Part shown: positions 40,695-48,942 of the stretch, one piece after another
How the letters are laid out: each line of letters begins with the position of its first letter
Numbering within the stretch: position 1 is the stretch's first letter
Assembly: GCF_001429765.1 (NCBI RefSeq)
Contig: NZ_LMJB01000007.1
Coordinates: 184,780-248,779 of the forward strand
Direction: 5' to 3'
Length of the DNA stretch: 64,000 bases
From: Flavobacterium sp. Root901
Lineage (GTDB): Bacteria; Bacteroidota; Bacteroidia; Flavobacteriales; Flavobacteriaceae
Program-made: the position numbers and the translations under genes
Notes under the pieces: generated by a model
The model's database searches: none
What the model saw: the letters and a program-made list of their open reading frames with translations, nothing else
Told to the model about the DNA's origin: nothing

Positions 40695-41549
40695 TTACTT
40701 TTTGTAAGCTACGGCCGTTTGTTTACTTGTTCCCAAACCTTCAATTCCAAGTTCGATAACATCACCGGCTTTAATATAAACAGGATCTGGTTTAATCCCC
40801 AAACCAACTCCCGGAGGCGTTCCTGTACTAATGATATCGCCCGGAAGCAAAGTCATAAACTGGCTTAAATAATGCACTAAATAAGGAATTTTAAAAACTA
40901 AGTTTAATGTGTTGCTGTCCTGATATTTTTTACCATTGACAGTCAGCCACATCTTAAGATTATCTACATCTGCAACTTCATCTTTTGTAGCCAAAAATGG
41001 TCCAAGAGGCGCAAAAGTATCGCTCCCTTTTCCTTTTGCCCATTGACCGCCGCGCTCTAACTGAAATGCTCTTTCACTGTAATCATTCAGTAAAGCATAT
41101 CCGGCAACATAATCAAGAGCTTCGGCTTCTTCAACATAACTAGCTTTTTTACCTACAACAAAAGCTAATTCTACTTCCCAGTCGGTTTTTTCACTGTTTT
41201 TGGGAATGATCAGATCATCGTTTGGCCCGCATAAAGAGGTTGTAGATTTAAAAAAGATAATAGGTTCTGCAGGGATTGGAGCATTTGTTTCTAAACAGTG
41301 ATCCACATAATTCAATCCAATACAGATTATTTTTGAAGGTCTGGCTACCGGAGAACCTAAACGCACATTTGCATCAATTTCTGGTAGAGAAGGATTGCTT
41401 TCTAAAGCTTTTTGTAAATTTTCTAAACCGTTTTCTTCAAAAAAGTTTTCATTAAAGTCTGAAACGATTGAGGAAACATCATATCTTTTTTCACCAATTA
41501 TAACTCCAGGTTTTTCTTTTCCGATTTCTCCAAAACGTATTAATTTCAT
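40695..41549 (-). CDS. Fumarylacetoacetate hydrolase-family protein (2,4-diketo-3-deoxy sugar-acid hydrolase candidate)
   Basis: Cytoplasmic metal-dependent C-C hydrolase, 284 aa. Family stretches: KIICIGLNYVDHCLE, EPIIFFKSTTSLCGPND, DWEVELAFVVGKKA with the metal-binding Glu pair, GYALLNDYSERAFQ, and the C-terminal GDIISTGTPPGVGLG. In the non-phosphorylating L-fucose and L-rhamnose routes this family splits the diketo intermediate into pyruvate and lactate, which fits the neighbouring lactonase and SDRs. Ureidoglycolate lyase-type activity is the alternative. Confidence 0.85.
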   Translation of the reverse strand: MKLIRFGEIGKEKPGVIIGEKRYDVSSIVSDFNENFFEENGLENLQKALESNPSLPEIDANVRLGSPVARPSKIICIGLNYVDHCLETNAPIPAEPIIFFKSTTSLCGPNDDLIIPKNSEKTDWEVELAFVVGKKASYVEEAEALDYVAGYALLNDYSERAFQLERGGQWAKGKGSDTFAPLGPFLATKDEVADVDNLKMWLTVNGKKYQDSNTLNLVFKIPYLVHYLSQFMTLLPGDIISTGTPPGVGLGIKPDPVYIKAGDVIELGIEGLGTSKQTAVAYKK

Positions 41550-41562
41550 TGTATTTTTTTTT

Positions 41563-41731
41563 AAGGTTCTAAGTTGCTAAGGGTCTGAAGTTCTAAGTTT
41601 TTTTTTATCTTGTTTCTTAGTCCTTTAGTAACTTTCTAATTTATTTTATATTTTTTTTAGGTGCTAAGGTGCTGAGGAACTAAGGTTCTAAGGTTTTTTT
41701 CTTAGAATCTTAGCAGCTTAGAACCTTAGTG
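41563..41731. repeat. Family F: two hairpins of 'ctaag' words
   Basis: Two consecutive inverted repeats (about 41563-41630 and 41659-41731) built from degenerate 'ggttctaag / gctaag' words on one side and 'cttag' words on the other; the second ends CTTAGCAGCTTAGAACCTTAG. Same type as F2 at 49386. Between the FAH and SDR genes. Confidence 0.8.
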
Positions 41732-41736
41732 TCTTT

Positions 41737-42501
41737 TTAATTATTAAGCTTAATAAATCCTCCATCAATTGGGTAATCGCATCCGGTGATGAAACCTGCT
41801 TCTTCACTGCATAAATAGAGAGCCAGAGCGGCGATTTCATCCGGTTTTCCCATACGGCCGATTGGCTGTGATTTTGAAAGTTTATCAAACATTTCCTCTT
41901 CTTTTCCGGCGTAATTTTTAGAAATAAAACCATCCACAAAAGGCGTGTGAACCCTTGCAGGAGAAATAGAATTACATCTGATATTTTCACTTAAATAATC
42001 TCTAGCAACAGACAAAGTCATAGCCATAACAGCGCCTTTAGCGGTAGAATAGGCAAAACGGTCAGAGATTCCAACCCATGCCGCAATCGACGCCATGTTT
42101 AAAATAACACCGCCATTTGAAAGTCGGAACTGCGGAATCGCGGCGTATAAACAGTTATAAACTCCTTTTACATTTACATCCATCACACGGTCAAAATCAG
42201 CTTCAGAAGTAGTGTCTGCTTTTCCAACATTTGCAATTCCGGCATTATTAATTAGAATATTAATGCTGCCTATTTTTTCAAAAACAGCTTTTACATCAGC
42301 CTGACTGGAAACATTACATGCATACGAAAACACATTCCCTCCTGCATTTTTAATTTCGTCAACAGCATCCTGCGCACTTTCGATAGACAAATCAATAATA
42401 TGAACTTCGGCTCCCTGTTTAGCAAACAAGACAGCAATCGCTCTTCCAATTCCGCTTCCGCCTCCTGTTATAACTGCTTTTTTATTTTGTAATGAAAACA
42501 T
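41737..42501 (-). CDS. SDR oxidoreductase, candidate 2-keto-3-deoxy-L-fuconate/rhamnonate dehydrogenase
   Basis: Classical short-chain dehydrogenase, 254 aa. Cofactor motif TGGGSGIG (12-19), NNAG at 85-88, catalytic Ser138, Tyr151 and Lys155 (YSTAK), C-terminal DGGF. As the first gene of the minus-strand operon, next to the FAH hydrolase, it fits the step oxidising the 2-keto-3-deoxy acid to the diketo acid. Its promoter candidate carries the operator-like palindrome at 42589-42602. Confidence 0.86.
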   Translation of the reverse strand: MFSLQNKKAVITGGGSGIGRAIAVLFAKQGAEVHIIDLSIESAQDAVDEIKNAGGNVFSYACNVSSQADVKAVFEKIGSINILINNAGIANVGKADTTSEADFDRVMDVNVKGVYNCLYAAIPQFRLSNGGVILNMASIAAWVGISDRFAYSTAKGAVMAMTLSVARDYLSENIRCNSISPARVHTPFVDGFISKNYAGKEEEMFDKLSKSQPIGRMGKPDEIAALALYLCSEEAGFITGCDYPIDGGFIKLNN

Positions 42502-42584
42502 TTGTAATGGTATTTAGTATTATAGAATTCAAATTGAGACTAAAAACATTTATACTAAAATAATAAATGTAAAAAGCACAATTA

Positions 42585-42602
42585 CAAATGTAATCGATTA
42601 AA
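42585..42602 (-). promoter_or_regulatory. -7 element and operator of the sugar-oxidation operon
   Basis: On the minus strand TACATTTG (42585-42592) is a perfect TAnnTTTG. The palindrome TGTAATCGATTAAA (42589-42602) overlaps it and matches the GH28 operator at 34667-34680 in 13 of 14 positions. No good -33 element is visible, so activation may be needed. The start would lie about 75 bp before the SDR gene. Confidence 0.55.
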
Positions 42603-42726
42603 ACAAAATACGCATTTTATTTTTTTAATTTTATAATAAAATGATCATTCTTTAATAAATTATAACATTTTTTATTCGCTTTGTAAAAAATAAAGCCTTG
42701 TTCAAAACTTTTATCAAAAAAATCAA

Positions 42727-42792
42727 TGTAAAAAGTTACATTTTCTTGGTCATTTCAATCTTATTTATAATTTTGTAATTGTAAAATTTACA
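42727..42792 (+). promoter_or_regulatory. Promoter and flanking palindromes of the binding-protein/CoA-transferase operon
   Basis: CTTG at 42745-42748, 19 nt, TAATTTTG at 42768-42775: a full Bacteroidetes promoter. TGTAAAAAGTTACA (42727-42740; arms TGTAA/TTACA) lies just upstream. TGTAAA-A-TTTACA (42780-42792; perfect arms) covers the expected transcription start near 42782. These look like operators of a type different from the CG-centred one. The 331-bp gap 42502-42832 holds only these divergent control elements. Confidence 0.6.
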
Positions 42793-42832
42793 TTTATTAT
42801 TTCTACTATTACTTATACCAATAATATATCCA

Positions 42833-43981
42833 ATGAAATTACTAAAAGGCATAACGTGGAATCATACAAGAGGTTTGTTGCCAATGACTGCAACGGCACA
42901 ACGTTTTACCGAATTAAATCCTGAAATCGAAATCACCTGGGAGAAAAGAAGCCTGCAGGAATTTGCAGATGCTTCAATCGAAGATCTTGCCAAAAGATTT
43001 GACTTACTGGTTATCGATCATCCGTGGACGGGTTTTGGTGCGCATACCAAAGCTATTCTTCCTCTTTCGGATTATTTACCTGCAGATTACATTCAGGATC
43101 AGGAAATTAATACTGTCGGAAAATCATACGGAAGTTATGTTTTCAGCAATAAATTATGGGCGCTGCCAATTGATGCTGCCACTCCGGTTGCCGCTGCACG
43201 TTTGGATATTCTGGAAAAGAAAGGAATTGAAGTTCCTCAAACATACGATGATTTATTGGCTTTAGCCAAAAAAGGATTGGCTGCCTTTGCCGGAATTCCG
43301 GTAGATGTATTAATGAGTTTTTATATGTTTTGTTGCAGTTTAGGCGAAGCGCCATTTCAAACTGAAGAAAAGGTTATTTCTCCTCAAAAAGGAAAAGAAG
43401 CATTACAAATGTTTCGGGAATTGGCACAATTAATTGATCCTGAAAATTTTAACCGAAATCCTATTCAGGTTTACGAAGCGATGGTAAATTCTGACGAAAT
43501 AGCCTACTGCCCTTTTGCTTACGGATATTCAAATTATTCGAGAGCGGGTTACAGCAAAAACCTGCTTCATTTTTATGATCTGGTAAAACTGAATAATGCG
43601 CCAATGATTAGTTCGCTTGGCGGAACAGGATTAGCGGTATCTTCTTTCAGCAAGCATATTCCGGAAGCGATTCGTTATGCCGAGTTTACAGGTTCATCGC
43701 ATACACAGCAGCATATTTTTGCCGATAACGGAGGCCAGCCGGGACATTTACAGGCCTGGAAAAACGAAAGACTTAATTCAATCACAAATAATTATTTTAA
43801 AAATACACTTCCGGCTTTACAAAGAGCATTTTTAAGACCCCGATATTCAGGACACATGCATTTTCAGGATCATGCGGGCGATGTTGTTCGTAATTATTTG
43901 ATTAATGGCGGTAACGAAGATTTAGTTTTGGAAGAAATGAATGCGCTTTACGCCGAATCTTTAAAATTACAGCATTCATGA
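42833..43981 (+). CDS. Family 1 solute-binding protein fold without signal peptide (SBP1)
   Basis: 382 aa with the fold cues of carbohydrate ABC-transporter binding proteins: FTELNPEIEITWEKRSLQEF, FDLLVIDHPWTGF, LWALPIDAATPVAAARLDIL, PQTYDDLLALAKKG, SSLGGTGLAVSSFSKH. The N-terminus MKLLKGITWNHTRG is neither a signal peptide nor a lipobox, so the protein should remain in the cytoplasm. No ABC permease or ATPase is nearby. The stop overlaps the ATG of the CoA-transferase (ATGA), so the two are translationally coupled. Ligand unknown. Confidence 0.82.
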   Translation: MKLLKGITWNHTRGLLPMTATAQRFTELNPEIEITWEKRSLQEFADASIEDLAKRFDLLVIDHPWTGFGAHTKAILPLSDYLPADYIQDQEINTVGKSYGSYVFSNKLWALPIDAATPVAAARLDILEKKGIEVPQTYDDLLALAKKGLAAFAGIPVDVLMSFYMFCCSLGEAPFQTEEKVISPQKGKEALQMFRELAQLIDPENFNRNPIQVYEAMVNSDEIAYCPFAYGYSNYSRAGYSKNLLHFYDLVKLNNAPMISSLGGTGLAVSSFSKHIPEAIRYAEFTGSSHTQQHIFADNGGQPGHLQAWKNERLNSITNNYFKNTLPALQRAFLRPRYSGHMHFQDHAGDVVRNYLINGGNEDLVLEEMNALYAESLKLQHS

Positions 43982-45120
43982 AACCATTAGAAGGATTAAT
44001 TGTATTAGAGTTCTGCCAGTTTTTGGCGGGCCCTTCCGCCGGATTAAAGTTAGCCGATTTAGGTGCGCGTGTCATCAAAATCGAACGTCCGGTAAAAGGA
44101 GAAGCCTGTCGTCAGTTAAGCATAAAAGATCTTTTTGTTGATGACAGCAGTCTTTTGTTTCATACTATTAACAGAAATAAAGAATCTTTTGCAGCCGATT
44201 TAAAAAATCCCGATGATTTGGTTTTAATCAAAAAACTAATCCAGAAGGCTGATATTATGACGCATAATTTCAGACCGGGCGTTATGGAAAAAATTGGTTT
44301 GGACTTTGAAACTACACTTACCATTAATCCAAAAATAGTATACGGAACCATAACAGGATACGGAGATAAAGGTCCGTGGGCCAAAAAACCGGGACAAGAT
44401 TTGCTTTTACAGTCCCTTTCGGGTTTAAGCTGGTTAAGCGGACGCAAGAGTCAGGGACCGGTTCCGTTTGGTCTGGCTGTCGCCGATTTAATGTGCGGAA
44501 ATCATTTTGTACAGGGAATTTTAGCAGCACTTTTAAAAAGAGCTAAAACAGAAAAAGGTGTTTTGGTTGAAGTTAGTTTACTGGAATCTATTTTAGATGT
44601 GCAGTTTGAAGCCATTACTTCATTTTTAAATGATGGCGGACAACAACCGGAACGCGGTGATGTAAAAGGAAGCGCACATGCTTTTTTAAGCGCACCGTAT
44701 GGCGTTTACAAAACAGAAGACGATTATATTTCGCTGGCAATGGGCGATTTACTTTTTATAGGAAATACACTTGGCGTTGATCTTTCGCAATATACTGATA
44801 AACATCTCTGGTTTGAAAAAAGAGACGAAATCAGGGAAATTTTAGCCGAAAAACTTCTGACACAAAAAGCAGATTACTGGTTGGAATTATTGCAAAAACA
44901 AGGTATTTGGTGCGGAAAAGTATTCGATTATGAAACTTTAGACCAACAGCCTTTTGTTGAGGATTTACAGTTAAAACAAATCGTAAAAAATTCAGATGGC
45001 GAAAGTTTGGTTACAACCCGAAGTCCGATTCAGCTTGACGGTAAAGTATTATTCAGTGAAAAAGCAGCACCAAAAGTAGGTCAGGATAATGTGACAATAC
45101 ATGAAGAGTTTATTCGGTAA
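43978..45120 (+). CDS. CaiB/BaiF class III CoA-transferase 1
   Basis: Cytoplasmic CoA-transferase, 380 aa. Family motifs: EFCQFLAGPSAGLKLADLGA at the N-terminus, HTINRNKES (62-70), NFRPGVMEKIGL, and the catalytic Asp170 in AVADLMCG (equivalent to Asp169 of formyl-CoA transferase). It would move CoA between an acyl-CoA and an organic acid. It overlaps SBP1 by 4 bp. A close paralog lies 170 bp downstream. Confidence 0.9.
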   Translation: MKPLEGLIVLEFCQFLAGPSAGLKLADLGARVIKIERPVKGEACRQLSIKDLFVDDSSLLFHTINRNKESFAADLKNPDDLVLIKKLIQKADIMTHNFRPGVMEKIGLDFETTLTINPKIVYGTITGYGDKGPWAKKPGQDLLLQSLSGLSWLSGRKSQGPVPFGLAVADLMCGNHFVQGILAALLKRAKTEKGVLVEVSLLESILDVQFEAITSFLNDGGQQPERGDVKGSAHAFLSAPYGVYKTEDDYISLAMGDLLFIGNTLGVDLSQYTDKHLWFEKRDEIREILAEKLLTQKADYWLELLQKQGIWCGKVFDYETLDQQPFVEDLQLKQIVKNSDGESLVTTRSPIQLDGKVLFSEKAAPKVGQDNVTIHEEFIR

Positions 45121-45127
45121 ATCGTTT

Positions 45128-45290
45128 TTTGTTTAATCGGTGAATCGTTTAATCGTTTAATCGATTCACCGATTAAACAAATAAACAGTTAAACAAATAA
45201 ACAGTTAAACAAATAAACAGTTAAACAAATAAACGATTAAACAAATAAACGATTAAACGGTTAAACAAAAAAAACGGTTAAACAAAAAAA
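45128..45290. repeat. Family H: 20-bp inverted repeat plus 16-bp tandem array between the CoA-transferase genes
   Basis: 45128-45147 (TTTGTTTAATCGGTGAATCG) pairs perfectly with 45162-45181 around a 14-nt loop. From 45175 follows a head-to-tail array: AAACAAATAAACAGTT three times (to 45222), AAACAAATAAACGATT twice (to 45254), then degenerate units (AAACGGTT and AAAC-A-run-GGTT) running into the A-rich leader of the next ATG at 45291. Confidence 0.93.
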
Positions 45291-46427
45291 ATGAAACCAT
45301 TAGAAGATTATTTGATAGTAGATTTCAGTCAGTTTCTTTCGGGACCTTCTGCCAGTCTCAGGCTAGCTGATCTGGGTGCACGCGTTATAAAAATTGAAAA
45401 ACCAGGAACTGGAGATATCTGCCGTACTTTATATACTTCGGATTTAATTATGAATGGCGAATCGTCTGTTTTTCATACCATAAACAGAAATAAAGAATCT
45501 TTTGCCATTGATTTTAAACAGCCCGAGGAACTTCAAAAATTAAAAAAACTACTGGCAAAAGCTGATGTTGTCATGCATAATTTCAGACCCGGAGTTATGG
45601 AACGCATCGGTTTAAGTTATCAAGATGTAAAAGCTGTAAACCCGAATGTAGTTTACGCTTCAATTTCTGGTTTCGGAAATCATCCGCAACTTAAAGATTT
45701 ACCCGGACAGGATTTGTTATTGCAATCATTAACCGCTTTAACATGGCTGAGCGGCAATCAGGAAGACGGTCCGGTACCAATGGGATTATCAATTGTCGAT
45801 ATGCTCGCCGGAGCGCATTTGGCGCAGGGAATTTTAGCGGCTTTATATCGTAAAGCAACACAAAACATTGGCGGAACGGTTCAGGTTAGTATGCTGGAAT
45901 CGGCTTTTGATTTTCAGTTTGAAACTATTACGACGTTTTTTAATGATGGTGGGCAGCTTCCGGTTCGCACCAAAACCAATAATGCACATGCTTATTTAGG
46001 CGCGCCGTACGGAATTTACCAAACCAAAAACGGCTATTTAGCACTGGCAATGGGTTCGATTCCGGTTCTGGCTTCACTTTTAAAATGCGATGAATTATTA
46101 CAGTTTCCGGAGAATAAATTTACACTCAGAGACGAAATAAAAAATATTTTGGCTTCTCATCTTCTAAAACAGGAAACCCGGTTTTGGCTTGATATTTTAG
46201 AACCTGCTGATATTTGGTGTGCCGGAGTTTTAAACTATGAACAACTTTTTAATGAAGACGGTTTCAAAGTTTTAGAGTTTACCCAGCAAGTTGAAATGCT
46301 TGACGGATACTCGTATAAAACGACAAGATGCCCAATAAAAATTGATGGCGAATATTTTACATCTGGTAAAGGATCTCCAAAACTAGGACAGGATAACGAG
46401 CGAATTATAAAAGAATTTATAGCATAG
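45291..46427 (+). CDS. CaiB/BaiF class III CoA-transferase 2
   Basis: 378-aa paralog of CoA-transferase 1, colinear with it: FSQFLSGPSASLRLADLGAR, HTINRNKES again at 62-70, NFRPGVMERIGL, and catalytic Asp170 in SIVDMLAG. The two diverge mainly in the C-terminal third. Class III CoA-transferases act as interlocked dimers, so these two could form a heterodimer or serve two substrates. Only 3 bp separate it from SBP2. Confidence 0.9.
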   Translation: MKPLEDYLIVDFSQFLSGPSASLRLADLGARVIKIEKPGTGDICRTLYTSDLIMNGESSVFHTINRNKESFAIDFKQPEELQKLKKLLAKADVVMHNFRPGVMERIGLSYQDVKAVNPNVVYASISGFGNHPQLKDLPGQDLLLQSLTALTWLSGNQEDGPVPMGLSIVDMLAGAHLAQGILAALYRKATQNIGGTVQVSMLESAFDFQFETITTFFNDGGQLPVRTKTNNAHAYLGAPYGIYQTKNGYLALAMGSIPVLASLLKCDELLQFPENKFTLRDEIKNILASHLLKQETRFWLDILEPADIWCAGVLNYEQLFNEDGFKVLEFTQQVEMLDGYSYKTTRCPIKIDGEYFTSGKGSPKLGQDNERIIKEFIA

Positions 46428-46430
46428 ATC

Positions 46431-47657
46431 ATGGAAAAGTTCAGAATCGCCGTTAGAAAATTTTCTCCTTTTGAAAGCACACTGCAAAAACTTTGGGATG
46501 CCTTTTGTATAAAAAATAATATTCAGACAGAGGTTGAAATGATTCCAATGGAACTGCATGATCTTTATGAACAGACCATTACAAAAAAAGGTTTAAAAAA
46601 CGGAAACTGGGATATTGCACACTTAAATACAGATTGGATTTTTGATGCTGCAAATGAAAAAGCGGTTCTGGATTTAACTTCTTTTATCAGTCAAAATCCA
46701 CCTGAGAATTACCCCGAAGGCTGGCATCGGTCATTATTAAATTTACAGCACATCAATAATGGAATTTACGGACTTCCATTTCATGATGGTCCGGAATGTC
46801 TTATTTACAGAAAAGATTTATTTGAAGATTTAACCGAAAAAGAAAATTTTAAAAAACAATTTGGTTACGAATTGTTCCCTCCAAAAAGCTGGGAGCAATT
46901 CACCCAAATCGCTTCATTTTTTAATCGGCCGGAAAGCGATTTATACGGCTGTGTTTTTGCTAATTATCCTGACGGACACAATATGGTTTTCGATTTTTGC
47001 CTGCAGTTATGGACCCGTGGCGGATCTCTTTTAAAGGATCAGAATAAAATCAACATCAATCATAATCAGGCAGTTGAAGCTTTGGATTATTATAGAAAGA
47101 TAGTTAACAATACGCAAGCAGTTCATCCGGGTTCAAAGAATTTTGGCTCTGTTGAAGCTGGTATGGCTTTCGCCGAAGGACAGGCCGCAATGGCAATTAA
47201 CTGGTTCGGATTTGCTTCGATGTGCGAAGTAATAGACGAATCGAAAGTTAAAGGCAGAGTTGATATTGCAGAACTTCCGCACGATGAAAATCACAAAACG
47301 GCTTCTCTGAATGTGTATTGGCTTTACACCATTGGTATTGGCAGTAAAAATAAATCCCTCGCTTATGATTTTTTAAGATTTGCAACAACTGCAAAAAGCG
47401 ATAAATTATTGACAACTGAAGGCGGAATTGGCTGCAGAAAATCGACCTGGAATGATGTTGAAATCAACGAGCTCATTCCCTATTATCATAAACTGGAAAT
47501 GCTGCATGAAAATGCGCTTACGCTTCCGCAGACACCAATCTGGCCAAAAGTCACCGAATTGATAGACCAAATGGTTTTAAAAGCGATTGAAACGGATATT
47601 CCGTCGAAAACTCTTTTAGAAGAAACGCAGCAAAATATTGAAAAATTAACGAATTAA
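46431..47657 (+). CDS. Family 1 solute-binding protein fold without signal peptide (SBP2)
   Basis: 408 aa with the family 1 binding-protein fold: WDIAHLNTDWIFDAANEKAVLDLTSFI, GIYGLPFHDGPECLIYRKDLFEDL, PPKSWEQFTQIASFFN, GMAFAEGQAAMAINWFGF, GGIGCRKSTW. The N-terminus MEKFRIAVRKFSPFE is charged and not a signal peptide. Only weakly similar to SBP1. It directly follows CoA-transferase 2, giving the order SBP1-CoAT1-CoAT2-SBP2. Ligand unknown; a cytoplasmic role is inferred. Confidence 0.82.
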   Translation: MEKFRIAVRKFSPFESTLQKLWDAFCIKNNIQTEVEMIPMELHDLYEQTITKKGLKNGNWDIAHLNTDWIFDAANEKAVLDLTSFISQNPPENYPEGWHRSLLNLQHINNGIYGLPFHDGPECLIYRKDLFEDLTEKENFKKQFGYELFPPKSWEQFTQIASFFNRPESDLYGCVFANYPDGHNMVFDFCLQLWTRGGSLLKDQNKININHNQAVEALDYYRKIVNNTQAVHPGSKNFGSVEAGMAFAEGQAAMAINWFGFASMCEVIDESKVKGRVDIAELPHDENHKTASLNVYWLYTIGIGSKNKSLAYDFLRFATTAKSDKLLTTEGGIGCRKSTWNDVEINELIPYYHKLEMLHENALTLPQTPIWPKVTELIDQMVLKAIETDIPSKTLLEETQQNIEKLTN

Positions 47658-47717
47658 TCAGGCTCATCAACTTTGACAAAGTTTTCGGCTTGACTAAATT
47701 CAAAAAACATATAAAAA

Positions 47718-48776
47718 ATGAATATTCCGTACAAACCTCTACTGCCCGAAACAGGACAGCCTATTGTAATTATCGGCGCAAGCGGGATCGTAAAAGATGC
47801 ACATCTGCCTGCTTATAAAATGGCAGGCTTTACCGTTTTTGGCATTACAAACAGAACAATTGCAAAAGCACACGATTTAGCGAAAGAATTTGATATAAAA
47901 CATGTTTTTGAAAATGTAGCCGATGCTGTTAAAAACGCACCTTCAAATGCGGTTTACGACATTACGGTCTTACCGGATCAATATATCGAAATATTAGAGC
48001 AGCTGCCAGACGGTGCTGCTGTTTTAATTCAGAAACCAATGGGAAATGACCTGGCACAGGCCAGAGAAATTGTGGCTGTATGCGAAAGAAAAAACCTTGT
48101 GGCTGCTATCAATTTCCAGCTTCGTTTTTCTCCTTTTGTAAGCGCCGCAAGATATATAATCAATGAAGATTTAATTGGCGATTTATACGATTTTGAGTTT
48201 AAAGTAACGGTAAACACACCGTGGGAATTGTTTCCGTTGATTAAGGAACATCCCAGATTGGAAATTCTTTTTCACAGTGTTCACTATATCGATTGCATCA
48301 GGTCGTTTTTAGGAAATCCGAAAGGTGTAATGGCCAAAACAGCCAGACATCCGCTTAAAAAACTTTCTTCAAGCCGATCTACGATTATTTTAGATTATGG
48401 TGATGACAAACATGTTGTAATCAATACGAATCACGATCATCATTTTGGGCCAAACCACGAAGAAAGCTACATTAAATGGGAAGGAACAAAAGGCGCCATT
48501 AAAGCTAAAATGGGCTTACTAATGAATTATCCTGACGGACTTCCTGACATTTTTGAATATGCGATTGAAAATGAAAAAGGTACGTATGAATGGAAAAAAA
48601 TCGAGCTGGAAGGTTCGTGGTTTCCTGAAGCTTTCATTGGAACCATGTCCAATTTAATGCGCTTTAAAGAAGGTTCAGATTCTAAACTTTTAGCAAGCGT
48701 TCAGGATGTTCTGGATACTATGAAAGTAGTTGAAGCCTGCTACATAAGCAGCAATAGCGGAGGAATTTCAATTTAG
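47718..48776 (+). CDS. Gfo/Idh/MocA-family oxidoreductase 2
   Basis: 352-aa NAD(P)-dependent oxidoreductase. Rossmann loop VIIGASGIVKDAHLPAYK (17-34), catalytic-loop Lys in VLIQKPMGNDL, and C-terminal domain with HSVHYIDCIRSFLGNP, likely to supply the active-site His/Asp. Distinct from the 354-aa protein at 30543. It lies 60 bp after SBP2 in the same direction and probably oxidises a sugar or sugar acid. Confidence 0.88.
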   Translation: MNIPYKPLLPETGQPIVIIGASGIVKDAHLPAYKMAGFTVFGITNRTIAKAHDLAKEFDIKHVFENVADAVKNAPSNAVYDITVLPDQYIEILEQLPDGAAVLIQKPMGNDLAQAREIVAVCERKNLVAAINFQLRFSPFVSAARYIINEDLIGDLYDFEFKVTVNTPWELFPLIKEHPRLEILFHSVHYIDCIRSFLGNPKGVMAKTARHPLKKLSSSRSTIILDYGDDKHVVINTNHDHHFGPNHEESYIKWEGTKGAIKAKMGLLMNYPDGLPDIFEYAIENEKGTYEWKKIELEGSWFPEAFIGTMSNLMRFKEGSDSKLLASVQDVLDTMKVVEACYISSNSGGISI

Positions 48777-48935
48777 TCTTAAAGTCTAAAGTCTAAAGTC
48801 AATAGCATGACAAAATCTGTGATTTTTCTTTAGACTTTAAATTATGGACTCTGAACTTTCGACTTTATGATTTTCTACTTTATGACTTTCGACTTTAAGA
48901 CTTTCGACTTTATGACTTCATGACTTTAAAACTAA
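48777..48935. repeat. Family G: quasi-tandem 'aaagtc / gacttt' palindromic spacer
   Basis: The left part is AAAGTCTAAAGTCTAAAGTC; the right part repeats GACTTTCGACTTTA(T/A)G words several times to about 48935. The halves are complementary, so the transcript could form a long imperfect hairpin between the oxidoreductase and MaoC genes. Confidence 0.85.
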
Positions 48936-48942
48936 AAAATAT

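Noticed and set aside
45175..45290. Tandem array resembling a CRISPR
   Set aside because: The 16-bp units are directly adjacent with no spacers, and no cas genes are present; it is a minisatellite.
42833..47657. ABC transporter operon
   Set aside because: Two binding-protein folds are present, but no permease or ATPase genes and no signal peptides.
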